A stretch of DNA of 19,046 nucleotides from Streptococcus mitis. GTDB taxonomy: Bacteria; Bacillota; Bacilli; Lactobacillales; Streptococcaceae. Below the pieces are notes generated by a model. That model ran no database searches and was not told where the DNA came from. It saw only the letters and a program-made list of their open reading frames with translations. Of this stretch, positions 1 through 6,479 are shown one piece after another; within the stretch, counting starts at the first letter, position 1, and each line of letters begins with the position of its first letter. Position numbers and translations under genes: made by a program. The stretch spans positions 1 to 19,046 of the forward strand of contig JAGZLW010000036.1 in NCBI GenBank assembly GCA_018364455.1, written 5' to 3'.

Positions 1-105
1 CCACATAAATTTTATTTCATATTCTTTAAAGCTGTTTACTCTGTTAGCAATTGTATTTGATATGATCAAATAAGATGAATAGTTTATTGAATCCCTTTCT
101 TATTT

Positions 106-129
106 ATTACATAATTCAATTTATGTAAT
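106..129. repeat. AT-rich 9-bp inverted repeat after xerS
   Basis: ATTACATAA (106-114) and TTATGTAAT (121-129) form a perfect 9-bp inverted repeat with a 6-base spacer, directly after the xerS stop codon on the minus strand. It could form a weak RNA hairpin at the end of the xerS message, but no clear T-run follows, so a terminator role is unproven. No gene is recognisable in bases 1-129. Confidence 0.4.
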
Positions 130-1200
130 CTATAAACTATCCAAGGCATTCTTTTGTTCATCATTTACGATATGGGTATAGAGGTCAGTGACTTGTGTAC
201 TGGCGTGACCTAGCTGGTGACTAACCAAAACTTGTGATTTAGTTGCATCATAGAGCCTAGTTGCTAGGGTGTGGCGCAGTTTATGGGGGGTTACACGCAC
301 TTTAAAATCCTCTGAGTATTTAGCAACCATTTTCTCAACGCTGGAAGCATCGATACGATTGGGAACACCTCGATAGAGAGTTAGAAAGAGTGCAATGTCC
401 GTCTTTTCAGTCTTATAGCGTTGATTTCGAATGGCGAGATAATTCTCTAGATAAGGCTTAGCAAAGGCAGCGACATTGACCGAGTCACGTTTGCCACCTT
501 TTCGGGTGACATCAATAACCATCATCTTGAGATTGAGATCTCTTAGATCCAGATTAACAGCTTCAGATAAGCGAACACCCGATGCCAAGAGAAGGGCAAT
601 AATGGCCAAATCACGTTCTTTATTTTTATTAAAGGAGGATAAGGCACGATTTGAGAGCTGTTGTGGGTACTCTTGGTCAATATAAGTTAGAAAACCTTCT
701 GTTTCATCACCTAGAAAGAGCTTTTGCTTGATGTTTTCAGCTCTAGCAGCAAGTGTCTCTTTCTTTTTCTTGGTTGAAACTTTCTTCATTACATTTCGAT
801 AGAAATAAGGTTCTCCCTGATCATTTTCAACTTCCTCGGTCAGATACTTGTAAAGACTAGAAAGTGCTGACAAGGTCCGATTGATAGTTGTCTGTGAAAC
901 ACCTTGCTTGGTTGTATTAGCATTCAGTAAAGGACGTTCACGTAGGTAAAGGATAAAGGATTCCATGTCTTTCTTAGACATATTTTCCAAGACCGATAAA
1001 GGGATATCAGATATTTTATCGGCGTTTGAAATTCCAGACTCCAAAACCCAGCTGAAAAATCGATCGTATTCCTTGAGGTATTCATACAAGGTTGTAAAAC
1101 TGTAGGGAACAGCAAGTTTAGATTGATAGTATGCTAGAACATACCAGGGCATGATTTGTTTTAATTTATCGATTCGTTCCAGTAAAATTTCACGCTTCAT
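130..1200 (-). CDS. xerS: Tyrosine recombinase XerS (chromosome dimer resolution)
   Basis: XerS is the single Xer recombinase of streptococci and lactococci. It resolves chromosome dimers at the difSL site during cell division, together with the FtsK translocase. The 356-residue product has an N-terminal SAM-like DNA-binding half (about 15-125) and a C-terminal catalytic domain. The expected catalytic set is visible: R210 in ASGVRLSE, K234 in the TRKGGK turn, H306 and R309 in HKLRH, H332 in LGHAS, and nucleophile Y341 in DLYTH. The length matches the XerS family. The ATG at 1200 has GGAGA about seven bases upstream. A dif-like site lies 52 bp upstream, the arrangement known for the XerS/difSL system, which makes the assignment firm. 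The predicted promoter overlaps that site. The gene is monocistronic here. Confidence 0.97.
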   Translation of the reverse strand: MKREILLERIDKLKQIMPWYVLAYYQSKLAVPYSFTTLYEYLKEYDRFFSWVLESGISNADKISDIPLSVLENMSKKDMESFILYLRERPLLNANTTKQGVSQTTINRTLSALSSLYKYLTEEVENDQGEPYFYRNVMKKVSTKKKKETLAARAENIKQKLFLGDETEGFLTYIDQEYPQQLSNRALSSFNKNKERDLAIIALLLASGVRLSEAVNLDLRDLNLKMMVIDVTRKGGKRDSVNVAAFAKPYLENYLAIRNQRYKTEKTDIALFLTLYRGVPNRIDASSVEKMVAKYSEDFKVRVTPHKLRHTLATRLYDATKSQVLVSHQLGHASTQVTDLYTHIVNDEQKNALDSL

Positions 1201-1203
1201 GTA

Positions 1204-1258
1204 TTTTCTCCATATATAAGTCTACTAGTAGTATAGCATAGACTTATGCATTTTTCAA
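1204..1258 (-). promoter_or_regulatory. Predicted xerS promoter and ribosome binding site
   Basis: On the minus strand a -35 TTGAAA (1258-1253) is separated by exactly 17 bp from an extended -10, TGC-TATACT (1238-1230). Transcription would start near 1223, leaving a very short leader with GGAGA at about 1211-1207 before the ATG. A 9-bp inverted repeat, ATAAGTCTA (1216-1224) and TAGACTTAT (1239-1247), flanks the -10 and is operator-like. The -35 lies inside one arm of the dif-like site. Confidence 0.75.
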
Positions 1259-1282
1259 GAAAATTATAGTTTTTCGGAAAGA
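1252..1282 (-). other. dif: difSL-type chromosome dimer resolution site
   Basis: The site consists of two imperfect inverted arms, TTTTCAAGAAAA (1252-1263) and TTTTTCGGAAA (1270-1280), around a 6-base centre. It lies directly upstream of xerS. The pattern (TTTCCGAAAAAC...TTTTCTTGAAAA on the minus strand) agrees with what I remember of the 31-bp streptococcal difSL site, which is the XerS substrate and lies next to xerS. The exact ends are approximate. It marks the terminus region. Confidence 0.88.
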
Positions 1283-1363
1283 TGATATAGCAGTTTTTTT
1301 AAGTGATAAAAAGACTTAGACCTAAGATATAACTAAAAATTTTTTTTCGTTCAAAATTGTCTA

Positions 1364-1410
1364 AAATGTACATTTCGATTATAAAGTACATTTTTCAAAG
1401 AGTGTACATT
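1364..1410. repeat. Three GTACATT repeats with 18-bp period
   Basis: GTACATT occurs at 1368, 1386 and 1404, exactly 18 bp apart. The first copy lies in a perfect 12-bp palindrome, AAATGTACATTT (1364-1375). The rest of the 1283-1589 spacer between the dif-like site and the metK terminator is A+T-rich and holds no gene I can support. The repeats could be a protein-binding array or chance in A+T-rich DNA. Confidence 0.5.
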
Positions 1411-1589
1411 ACCCCTTAAACTCAGTCCTATCAAGGGTTTATCCACTGTCAATGAAATAGTCAACAGAATAAGGAAAATGATAAAGAACTCACCCACTAA
1501 ACTTCTGTTAATACTACACAACTGAAGAGCTATATATAGTCTTCTTTTTACCAAAGTTCAATTATTTGTATGTGAAAGGTTTTATCAGT

Positions 1590-1613
1590 AAAAAAGAGGG
1601 GAAGTCCCCCTCT
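1590..1613 (-). terminator. Intrinsic terminator of metK
   Basis: On the minus strand AGAGGGG (1613-1607) pairs with CCCCTCT (1601-1595) around a 5-base loop, followed by TTTTT. It starts eight bases after the metK stop codon. Confidence 0.9.
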
Positions 1614-1620
1614 CAAGATT

Positions 1621-2811
1621 TTATTTGACTGCTTCTTTCAAAGCATCTACCTTGTCCAAACGTTCCCATGGAAGGTCAATATCTGTACGTCCCATGTGTC
1701 CATAAGCCGCTGTTTGACGGTAGATTGGACGTTTAAGATCCAACATTTGGATAATCCCTGCAGGGCGAAGGTCAAAGATTTGACGAGCCGCTTTTTCAAG
1801 TTTACTTTCAGCTACTGTTCCTGTACCAAAGGTATCGATACGGACAGAAACAGGTTGCGCAACACCGATAGCATAGGCTAACTGCACTTCTGCCTTCTTA
1901 GCAAGACCTGCTGCAACGATGTTCTTGGCAATATAGCGAGCTGCATATGACGCAGAACGGTCCACCTTAGTCGCATCTTTACCAGAGAAGGCACCACCAC
2001 CATGACGAGAGTAGCCACCATAAGTATCTACGATAATCTTACGACCAGTCAGACCTGAGTCCCCTTGAGGTCCACCGATTACAAAACGACCAGTAGGATT
2101 GATGAAGAATTTTGTTTGCTCATCCAAGTAAGAGGCTGGAATAACTTCTTTGATAACCTTGTTAATGACATCATTGTGAATTTGTTCGTTGCTTACTTCT
2201 GGATCGTGCTGAGTTGAAATAACGACTGTATCCACACGTACTGGACGGTCATTTTCATCATACTCAACTGTAACTTGTGATTTAGCATCTGGGCGAAGAT
2301 AGCTGATTTCCCCAGATTTACGAAGATCTGCTAAACGACGAACTAATTTATGACTGAGTGAAATTGGCAATGGCATGAGCTCTTCTGTTTCATCCACTGC
2401 AAATCCAAACATGAGACCTTGGTCACCAGCACCAATCAAGTCAAGTGGGTCTTGATCTGCATTCCCACGAACCTCCAAAGCTTCGTTAACACCTTGGGCA
2501 ATATCGGGTGACTGCTCAACAAGTGACGGATGGACTCCCACTGTCTCAGCAGAAAATCCATATTCTGTATTGGTATAGCCAATCTCTGCAATGGTATCAC
2601 GAACTACACGGTTAATATCCACATAGGCATTTGTAGAAATTTCACCAAAAACATGGACAGAACCAGTATATACAGATGTCTCAGCAGCAACATGCGCCTC
2701 TGGATCCTTTGCTAAAATAGCATCCAAGATAGCATCTGAAATTTGGTCTGCAATCTTATCTGGATGCCCCTCAGATACAGACTCAGACGTGAATAATTTA
2801 CGTTCTGACAT
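1621..2811 (-). CDS. metK: S-adenosylmethionine synthetase (methionine adenosyltransferase)
   Basis: MetK makes S-adenosylmethionine from methionine and ATP in the cytoplasm. The 396-residue product has family-typical length and motifs: the N-terminal SVSEGHPDKI segment with the ATP-binding His and Asp, the GAGDQGLMFG signature in the middle, and the glycine-rich GGAFSGKD loop towards the C-terminal domain. It is monocistronic, with its own terminator. The start codon follows six consecutive G residues (Shine-Dalgarno) at about 2825-2820, eight bases upstream. This G-run belongs to an SMK-box-like leader, so translation is probably repressed when SAM is abundant. SAM is the general methyl donor; whether it also feeds the polyamine genes further right is uncertain, because no SAM decarboxylase is present in the window. 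Confidence 0.98.
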   Translation of the reverse strand: MSERKLFTSESVSEGHPDKIADQISDAILDAILAKDPEAHVAAETSVYTGSVHVFGEISTNAYVDINRVVRDTIAEIGYTNTEYGFSAETVGVHPSLVEQSPDIAQGVNEALEVRGNADQDPLDLIGAGDQGLMFGFAVDETEELMPLPISLSHKLVRRLADLRKSGEISYLRPDAKSQVTVEYDENDRPVRVDTVVISTQHDPEVSNEQIHNDVINKVIKEVIPASYLDEQTKFFINPTGRFVIGGPQGDSGLTGRKIIVDTYGGYSRHGGGAFSGKDATKVDRSASYAARYIAKNIVAAGLAKKAEVQLAYAIGVAQPVSVRIDTFGTGTVAESKLEKAARQIFDLRPAGIIQMLDLKRPIYRQTAAYGHMGRTDIDLPWERLDKVDALKEAVK

Positions 2812-2816
2812 AAAAA

Positions 2817-2912
2817 TGTCCCCCCTTAAAAATAGTGTTATAGAGTTACAAAGTACTGGTAGGAAAACTCCTTAGTAATGAATACCTACCATCTTATCGG
2901 GACTATATAACT
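2817..2912 (-). promoter_or_regulatory. SMK box (SAM-III) translational riboswitch of metK
   Basis: The roughly 100-base metK leader carries the marks of the SMK box known from metK of Lactobacillales. On the minus strand these are AGTTATATAG followed by TCCCGATAAGATGG, an internal hairpin TGGTAGG/CCTACCA, the segment CTTTGTAACTCTATAAC that can pair back to the 5' arm, and a G-run Shine-Dalgarno (2825-2820). In that family SAM binding sequesters the Shine-Dalgarno by pairing with upstream sequence. The call rests on visual matching to remembered consensus elements and on the position before metK. Confidence 0.85.
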
Positions 2913-2917
2913 TTATC

Positions 2918-2946
2918 ATTATACCATTTTTAAGTGCAATTTGCAG
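2918..2946 (-). promoter_or_regulatory. Predicted metK promoter
   Basis: An extended -10, TGG-TATAAT (the TATAAT at 2923-2918), has a weak CTGCAA -35 at 2946-2941 with 17-bp spacing. The predicted start near 2912 coincides with the 5' end of the SMK-box helix. Confidence 0.7.
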
Positions 2947-2950
2947 TCTA

Positions 2951-3057
2951 TATACTCAATAAAAATCAAAGAAAAGCTTTTTGATTGTATATAAAACTAA
3001 CTAAATTAGTAACATATACCTAATACAAGATGACGCTAACTTGTTTTGAAGAGTATT
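2951..3057 (-). repeat. Degenerate BOX element (boxA-boxC type, no boxB)
   Basis: Read on the minus strand, the segment begins ATACTCTTCAAAACAAG, continues with a diverged GCGTCATCTTG and GTATATGTTACTAA, and ends in TTTGATTTTTATTGAGTATA. These match, with many A/T substitutions, the boxA start and boxC end of the BOX repeat of S. pneumoniae and relatives. The inner ACTAA/TTAGT hairpin corresponds to the usual ACTGAC/GTCAGT one. It appears to be a decayed, immobile relic, and it supports a mitis-group origin. Confidence 0.8.
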
Positions 3058-3129
3058 AATGTACTGTTTCAATTTCTACTAATCTATTTTCAATAGGTGT
3101 TTAACAACCTTAATATTATGCGTACTATT

Positions 3130-3168
3130 ATTTTCAAACTATCGTGTCCTGAACAATAGTTTGAAAAT
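3130..3168. repeat. 13-bp perfect inverted repeat
   Basis: ATTTTCAAACTAT (3130-3142) and ATAGTTTGAAAAT (3156-3168) are perfect 13-bp arms around a 13-base loop. The repeat lies 21 bp upstream of the WalR-type box. No T-run follows directly, so it is not a standard terminator. It could be an operator or the relic of a small inserted element. Confidence 0.65.
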
Positions 3169-3189
3169 GAAAAGGGACTTTATTCTTTT

Positions 3190-3233
3190 TGTAACCTTAC
3201 TGTAATAATTATCCGATTAAAAAATGATAAAAT
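3190..3233 (+). promoter_or_regulatory. WalR/VicR-type box and promoter for the small membrane protein
   Basis: TGTAAC (3190-3195), a 5-base gap and TGTAAT (3201-3206) fit the WalR/VicR consensus TGTWAH-N5-TGTWAH exactly. The box overlaps the poor -35 region of an extended -10, TGA-TAAAAT (the hexamer at 3228-3233). This is the geometry expected for an activator-dependent promoter. The next start codon is at 3260. Confidence 0.6.
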
Positions 3234-3259
3234 AGGTATGTACAGTTAAGGAGAGAATA

Positions 3260-3547
3260 ATGCCTGTAAGAAAATTACAATCCTATGAGGTAGACTATCA
3301 AGAAGAATTAAATCATCAGAATCCTCGCTATCAAGATTATACACCTGAAGCACAATCTAATGCCAATCTCAAGGAAATCCTATTTTTTGTTAATATTGCT
3401 GTTTTTTGTATCTGTATTGCTATCTTTAGTTTTATCTTTTTAGCATTAAAATTATCAACTGCTCTTGCATTTGTCGCAGCAATCGGATTTAGCTTACTTG
3501 TTTTAAAAGTCCAACGCTCTATTATCAAACGAAAATTTAGAAGATAA
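3260..3547 (+). CDS. Small two-helix membrane protein, DUF3270-like
   Basis: The 95-residue product has a charged, Tyr/Gln/Glu-rich N-terminus (1-38), two probable transmembrane helices (about 40-63 and 66-84) and a strongly basic tail ending in KRKFRR. This resembles the streptococcus-restricted DUF3270 family, whose function is unknown. The basic tail and short loop suggest a helical hairpin with both ends cytoplasmic. The start is supported by AAGGAG at 3248-3253. It is monocistronic, ending before a 20-bp terminator stem. The WalR-type box upstream suggests a link to cell-wall homeostasis, but this is inference. The DUF assignment is from memory of the family pattern. Confidence 0.75.
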   Translation: MPVRKLQSYEVDYQEELNHQNPRYQDYTPEAQSNANLKEILFFVNIAVFCICIAIFSFIFLALKLSTALAFVAAIGFSLLVLKVQRSIIKRKFRR

Positions 3548-3593
3548 ATCATACCCTACGTCTAATCAAGTTGATTTATAAAAAATTAAGGAG

Positions 3594-3648
3594 AACAGAG
3601 GATTTAAGATGAAAAATGTGTTATTCATCTTAAATCCTCTGTTTTTTT
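3594..3648 (+). terminator. Intrinsic terminator with 20-bp perfect stem
   Basis: The arms at 3594-3613 and 3624-3643 are perfect 20-bp complements around a 10-base loop, followed by a T-run to 3648. It terminates the small membrane-protein gene. The stem is unusually long. Confidence 0.9.
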
Positions 3649-3779
3649 GACCAGCTTACCAAATATAATTATTTACTTAATTGAATAACGTGTAACCTTT
3701 TCTAATAAACGTTCTCCAAACATCCTAAACTGTAAAATCAATTAGCCCCAAGCTTCCTATCAATTTCTTCTCCAAAATA

Positions 3780-3810
3780 TGCTATAATAATACCAAAAGA
3801 TAAAGAAGGA
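3780..3810 (+). promoter_or_regulatory. Predicted promoter and RBS of the HAD phosphatase
   Basis: An extended -10, TGC-TATAAT (the hexamer at 3783-3788), lies 28 bp before the ATG, with GAAGGA at about 3805-3810 as Shine-Dalgarno. No good -35 is visible. The stretch 3649-3779 shows nothing else I can name. Confidence 0.65.
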
Positions 3811-3816
3811 AGTCTT

Positions 3817-4626
3817 ATGATTAAACTACTAGCCTTGGATATGGACGGAACCCTCCTCAATGAAGCCAAGGAAATCCCACAAGCTCACATCACAGCCATT
3901 CACCAAGCTATTGCAAAAGGTGTCAAACTGGTTCTCTGTACAGGTCGCCCGCTTTTCGGTGTCCTCCCTTACTATCAAAAACTGGGACTAGACCTCCAAA
4001 ATGAGTATGTCATTGTTAACAACGGTTGCTCAACTCACCAGACAAGTGACTGGGGCCTAGTTGACTGGCAAGAACTTAGTCCAGCAGACATCGAATATCT
4101 CTATGACCTAGCTGAAAAAAGTGATGTTCAGTTGACTCTTTTTGATGAGGAGCATTATTTTGTCCTCGGTGGCAAGCCTAATGAAATCATTCAAAATGAT
4201 GCTAAACTAGTCTTTTCAGACCTGACTGAAATTTCCCTTGAGGAAGCGACTAGTGGCAAGTACCGTATGTTCCAAGGGATGTTTTTGGGGACAGAGAGCC
4301 AAACGGACGATTTTGAGCAGCGTTTTGCTGAGGAGCTTTGCCAACGATTTAGCGGAGTTCGTTCACAGCCTGTCATTTATGAAGCCATGCCACTTGGTAC
4401 GACAAAGGCTACTGCTCTTTCTCGACTAGCAGATATTTTGAAGATTAATTCCTCAGAAATCATGGCCATGGGCGACGCCAATAACGATATCGAAATGCTC
4501 CAGTTTGCAGGACTTGGCATTGCAATGGGAAATGCCAGCGATTATGTCAAATCTCTTGCGGATGCCGTTACAGCCAGCAACGAAGAAGACGGCGTTGCGC
4601 GTGCCATTGAGAAGTATATTTTATAA
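3817..4626 (+). CDS. Cof-type HAD-IIB sugar-phosphate phosphatase, YidA-like
   Basis: This is a 269-residue cytoplasmic phosphatase of the haloacid dehalogenase superfamily, subclass IIB (Cof/YidA). All four HAD motifs are present: the nucleophile and acid in LDMDGTL (D8, D10), motif II threonine T42 in LCTGRP, motif III K197 in GTTKATAL, and motif IV GDANND (219-224). The insert between about 80 and 185 is the type-C2 cap. Family members dephosphorylate sugar phosphates and other small phosphate esters with broad specificity, so the physiological substrate cannot be read from sequence. The gene is monocistronic, with its own promoter and terminator, and has no obvious functional link to its neighbours. 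Confidence 0.93.
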   Translation: MIKLLALDMDGTLLNEAKEIPQAHITAIHQAIAKGVKLVLCTGRPLFGVLPYYQKLGLDLQNEYVIVNNGCSTHQTSDWGLVDWQELSPADIEYLYDLAEKSDVQLTLFDEEHYFVLGGKPNEIIQNDAKLVFSDLTEISLEEATSGKYRMFQGMFLGTESQTDDFEQRFAEELCQRFSGVRSQPVIYEAMPLGTTKATALSRLADILKINSSEIMAMGDANNDIEMLQFAGLGIAMGNASDYVKSLADAVTASNEEDGVARAIEKYIL

Positions 4627-4634
4627 TTAAGAGG

Positions 4635-4658
4635 CCCAGTTCATGTCAACTGGGTTTT
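4635..4658 (+). terminator. Intrinsic terminator of the HAD phosphatase gene
   Basis: CCCAGTT (4635-4641) and AACTGGG (4648-4654) form a 7-bp stem with a 6-base loop, followed by TTTT. It begins eight bases after the stop codon. Confidence 0.85.
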
Positions 4659-4679
4659 GATATTTAAGAATTCCTAAAA

Positions 4680-4701
4680 CTTTAGAAACTCTTTAGAAAT
4701 C
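4680..4701 (+). promoter_or_regulatory. Direct repeats with 11-bp period, candidate response-regulator site
   Basis: CTTTAGAAA occurs at 4680-4688 and again at 4691-4699, 11 bp (one helix turn) apart, immediately upstream of the transporter promoter. OmpR-family response regulators typically bind such tandem repeats. An OmpR-type regulator gene lies 2.3 kb away at 7355-8056, so it is the natural candidate to bind here. Confidence 0.5.
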
Positions 4702-4728
4702 CTTGAGCTTTCTTTGATTTCTATGCTT

Positions 4729-4763
4729 TATACTGAAGTTAACAAAATAAATCAAAAGGAGAG
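4729..4763 (+). promoter_or_regulatory. Predicted promoter and RBS of the ABC-2 transporter
   Basis: A TATACT -10 (4729-4734) lacks a good -35 at 17 bp, which fits dependence on an activator bound to the repeats at 4680-4701. The Shine-Dalgarno AAGGAGAG at about 4756-4763 precedes the ATG at 4768. Confidence 0.6.
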
Positions 4764-4767
4764 AATC

Positions 4768-5676
4768 ATGAAAACAGTACTCGACATTCATGGATTGTCC
4801 AAAAACTTTGACAAACAAGCTATTCTTCAGGATCTTCATCTAACGATAAGAGAGGGAGATATTTATGGACTTATCGGGAAGAACGGAGCTGGGAAGACCA
4901 CTTTGATAAAAATCATTACGCAACTACTGTTTGCGGATAAAGGAACTGTTTCCCTCTTTTCTAGTCAATCGGAAAATGAGTGGACCAAGGCTCTATCTCG
5001 AGTAGGTTCTGTTATCGAATCACCCGTGGCTCATAATCACTTAACAGCCTACCAAAATCTGAAATATTATTGTATGATTCGGCATATTCCAAATGCTGAT
5101 CAAGTCATTCGAGAAACCCTAGACTATGTAGGTTTGTCAGACACAGGTAAAAAAGTCTTTCGAGATTTCTCTCTTGGAATGAAACAAAGACTTGGTATCG
5201 CCATTGCTCTTCTATCTAAACCAGACTTCCTGATCCTAGATGAACCTATCAACGGTCTCGACCCAATCGGTATCAAAGAATTTCGACTCATGATTCAACG
5301 GCTCAATCAAGAAAAAGGGATCACCATTCTCATCTCTAGCCATATCTTGTCAGAACTCTATCTTTTAGCCAATCGCTTTGGTATTTTAGATCAAGGCAAG
5401 ATTATCCGTGAAATCAGCAAAGCTGAATTTGAAACACTAAGTGAGGATTATATTGTGCTTAAGACAGATGACCAAGAGAAAGCTTGCCAAGTATTGAAAG
5501 AACAAATCCAGCTCCAGTTCAAGGTTGTCAATCCTGAAAACGAAATCCACATCTTTGGTCAGGAACAAGATGTCAAACAGATTCTTAAGGACTTAACCTT
5601 GGCAGATGTCGCTATTGACGAGATTTACTACGCCCGTCAAAACCTAGAAGAATACTTCACTCAATTGGTCGAATAG
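4768..5676 (+). CDS. ABC transporter ATP-binding protein, peptide-antibiotic export type
   Basis: This is a 302-residue ABC ATPase of the ABC-2/BcrA-like class. It shows Walker A GKNGAGKT (37-44), signature SLGMKQ (135-140), Walker B FLILDEP (154-160) with catalytic E159, and the H-loop histidine in SSHIL (about 192). A C-terminal extension (about 215-302) is typical of drug or lantibiotic-immunity exporters. I chose the ATG at 4768 because AAGGAGAG lies just upstream. An in-frame ATG at 4714 would add 18 residues but lies before the predicted -10. The next gene starts 10 bp after the stop and encodes the partner permease. Convergent to it is a two-component system, a common pairing for bacitracin- or lantibiotic-responsive exporters. 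The substrate is unknown. Confidence 0.93.
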   Translation: MKTVLDIHGLSKNFDKQAILQDLHLTIREGDIYGLIGKNGAGKTTLIKIITQLLFADKGTVSLFSSQSENEWTKALSRVGSVIESPVAHNHLTAYQNLKYYCMIRHIPNADQVIRETLDYVGLSDTGKKVFRDFSLGMKQRLGIAIALLSKPDFLILDEPINGLDPIGIKEFRLMIQRLNQEKGITILISSHILSELYLLANRFGILDQGKIIREISKAEFETLSEDYIVLKTDDQEKACQVLKEQIQLQFKVVNPENEIHIFGQEQDVKQILKDLTLADVAIDEIYYARQNLEEYFTQLVE

Positions 5677-5686
5677 GAGGAAAATC

Positions 5687-6439
5687 ATGATACATACCAT
5701 TCAAGCAGACTTTTACCGTCTTTTCCGTTCCAAAGGTTTTTGGATTACAGAGTTCATTCTCTTTTCTCTCATGCTAATGGGCGCAAGTATTGGAGCTACT
5801 GGCCATCTGATGGCAATCCAGACAGAAGAGCCAGAAATTCCAACCCATGGTTGGGACGGTGTACAAGCCCTGATTAACGCATCTAGTCAAGGTTCAAACC
5901 TCGTTTTTCTCTGTATTATTCTAACTTGCCTAGTTTTAGGTGTTGATTTAATCGGAAAGCTCTATAAAAATAGTTTGACAGTAGGTGTTTCTCGTACAGA
6001 GTTTTTCCTTGCTAAAGCCTTTGTAGTGGCTTGTATTGCACTATTGCAACTTATCATCAGCCTTGTTATTGCCTTTATTCCAGCAACTATCTTAAATGGA
6101 TTTGGCACTATGCCTGATGGCTTTATTGGAAATCTACTGATAACCATTTCCCTTCAATTCCTTTGCCTCCTTGCTTGGCTTTCCATTGTTTCCTTCATCC
6201 TCTATGTTAGTCATTCTTATCTTGCAGTATTTATTGGCTATTTGGTCAGCTCTATCTTACTTTCTATGCCAATGCTCATCTTTCCAAGTATCAAAATTTT
6301 GCCATATTTATCATTGCAGTTTTTCTATGCTATGACTGCTAATAGTGAGTCAATTCTCTACACACTTATAGTTACCTTAGCTGTTATTGTAATCTTCAAT
6401 CTAGGTGGACTGGCAGTTTTCAAAAAGAAAAGTCTATAA
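5687..6439 (+). CDS. ABC-2 type transporter permease
   Basis: This 250-residue integral membrane protein has about six predicted helices: about 18-38, 70-90, 105-128, 145-167, 172-195 and 222-244. The N-terminus is a cytoplasmic amphipathic segment rich in Arg and Phe, and an outside loop lies near residues 39-65. This fits the permease half of small ABC-2 exporters of the BcrB/lantibiotic-immunity kind. Shine-Dalgarno AGGAGG lies six bases before the ATG, immediately after the ATPase stop codon, so the two genes are almost certainly cotranscribed and form one transporter. Sequence alone does not give the exported molecule. Function is inferred from topology and partner. Confidence 0.88.
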   Translation: MIHTIQADFYRLFRSKGFWITEFILFSLMLMGASIGATGHLMAIQTEEPEIPTHGWDGVQALINASSQGSNLVFLCIILTCLVLGVDLIGKLYKNSLTVGVSRTEFFLAKAFVVACIALLQLIISLVIAFIPATILNGFGTMPDGFIGNLLITISLQFLCLLAWLSIVSFILYVSHSYLAVFIGYLVSSILLSMPMLIFPSIKILPYLSLQFFYAMTANSESILYTLIVTLAVIVIFNLGGLAVFKKKSL

Positions 6440-6445
6440 AAAATG

Positions 6446-6478
6446 ACCTCCTCTAGCCTACAGAGGAGGTTTCTTTTC
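6446..6478. terminator. Bidirectional terminator between transporter and two-component genes
   Basis: ACCTCCTCT (6446-6454) and AGAGGAGGT (6462-6470) form a 9-bp stem with a 7-base loop. TTTCTTTT follows on the plus strand, and TTTTTT lies on the minus-strand exit side. It serves both converging operons. Confidence 0.9.
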
Positions 6479-6479
6479 G

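Noticed and set aside
1351..1554. A 67-codon minus-strand reading frame in the xerS-metK spacer with a hydrophobic stretch
   Set aside because: It has no ribosome site before its ATG, lies after the metK terminator, contains the 18-bp repeats, and has composition expected of A+T-rich spacer.
3609..3650. A 13-codon frame (MKNVLFILNPLFF) with a GAGG upstream, inside the 20-bp terminator hairpin
   Set aside because: Its codons are dictated by the terminator arms and T-run, and the ribosome site would be buried in the stem. It is probably coincidental.
4714..4767. An upstream ATG extending the ABC ATPase by 18 residues
   Set aside because: It lies before the predicted -10 and lacks a ribosome site, whereas AAGGAGAG precedes the ATG at 4768.
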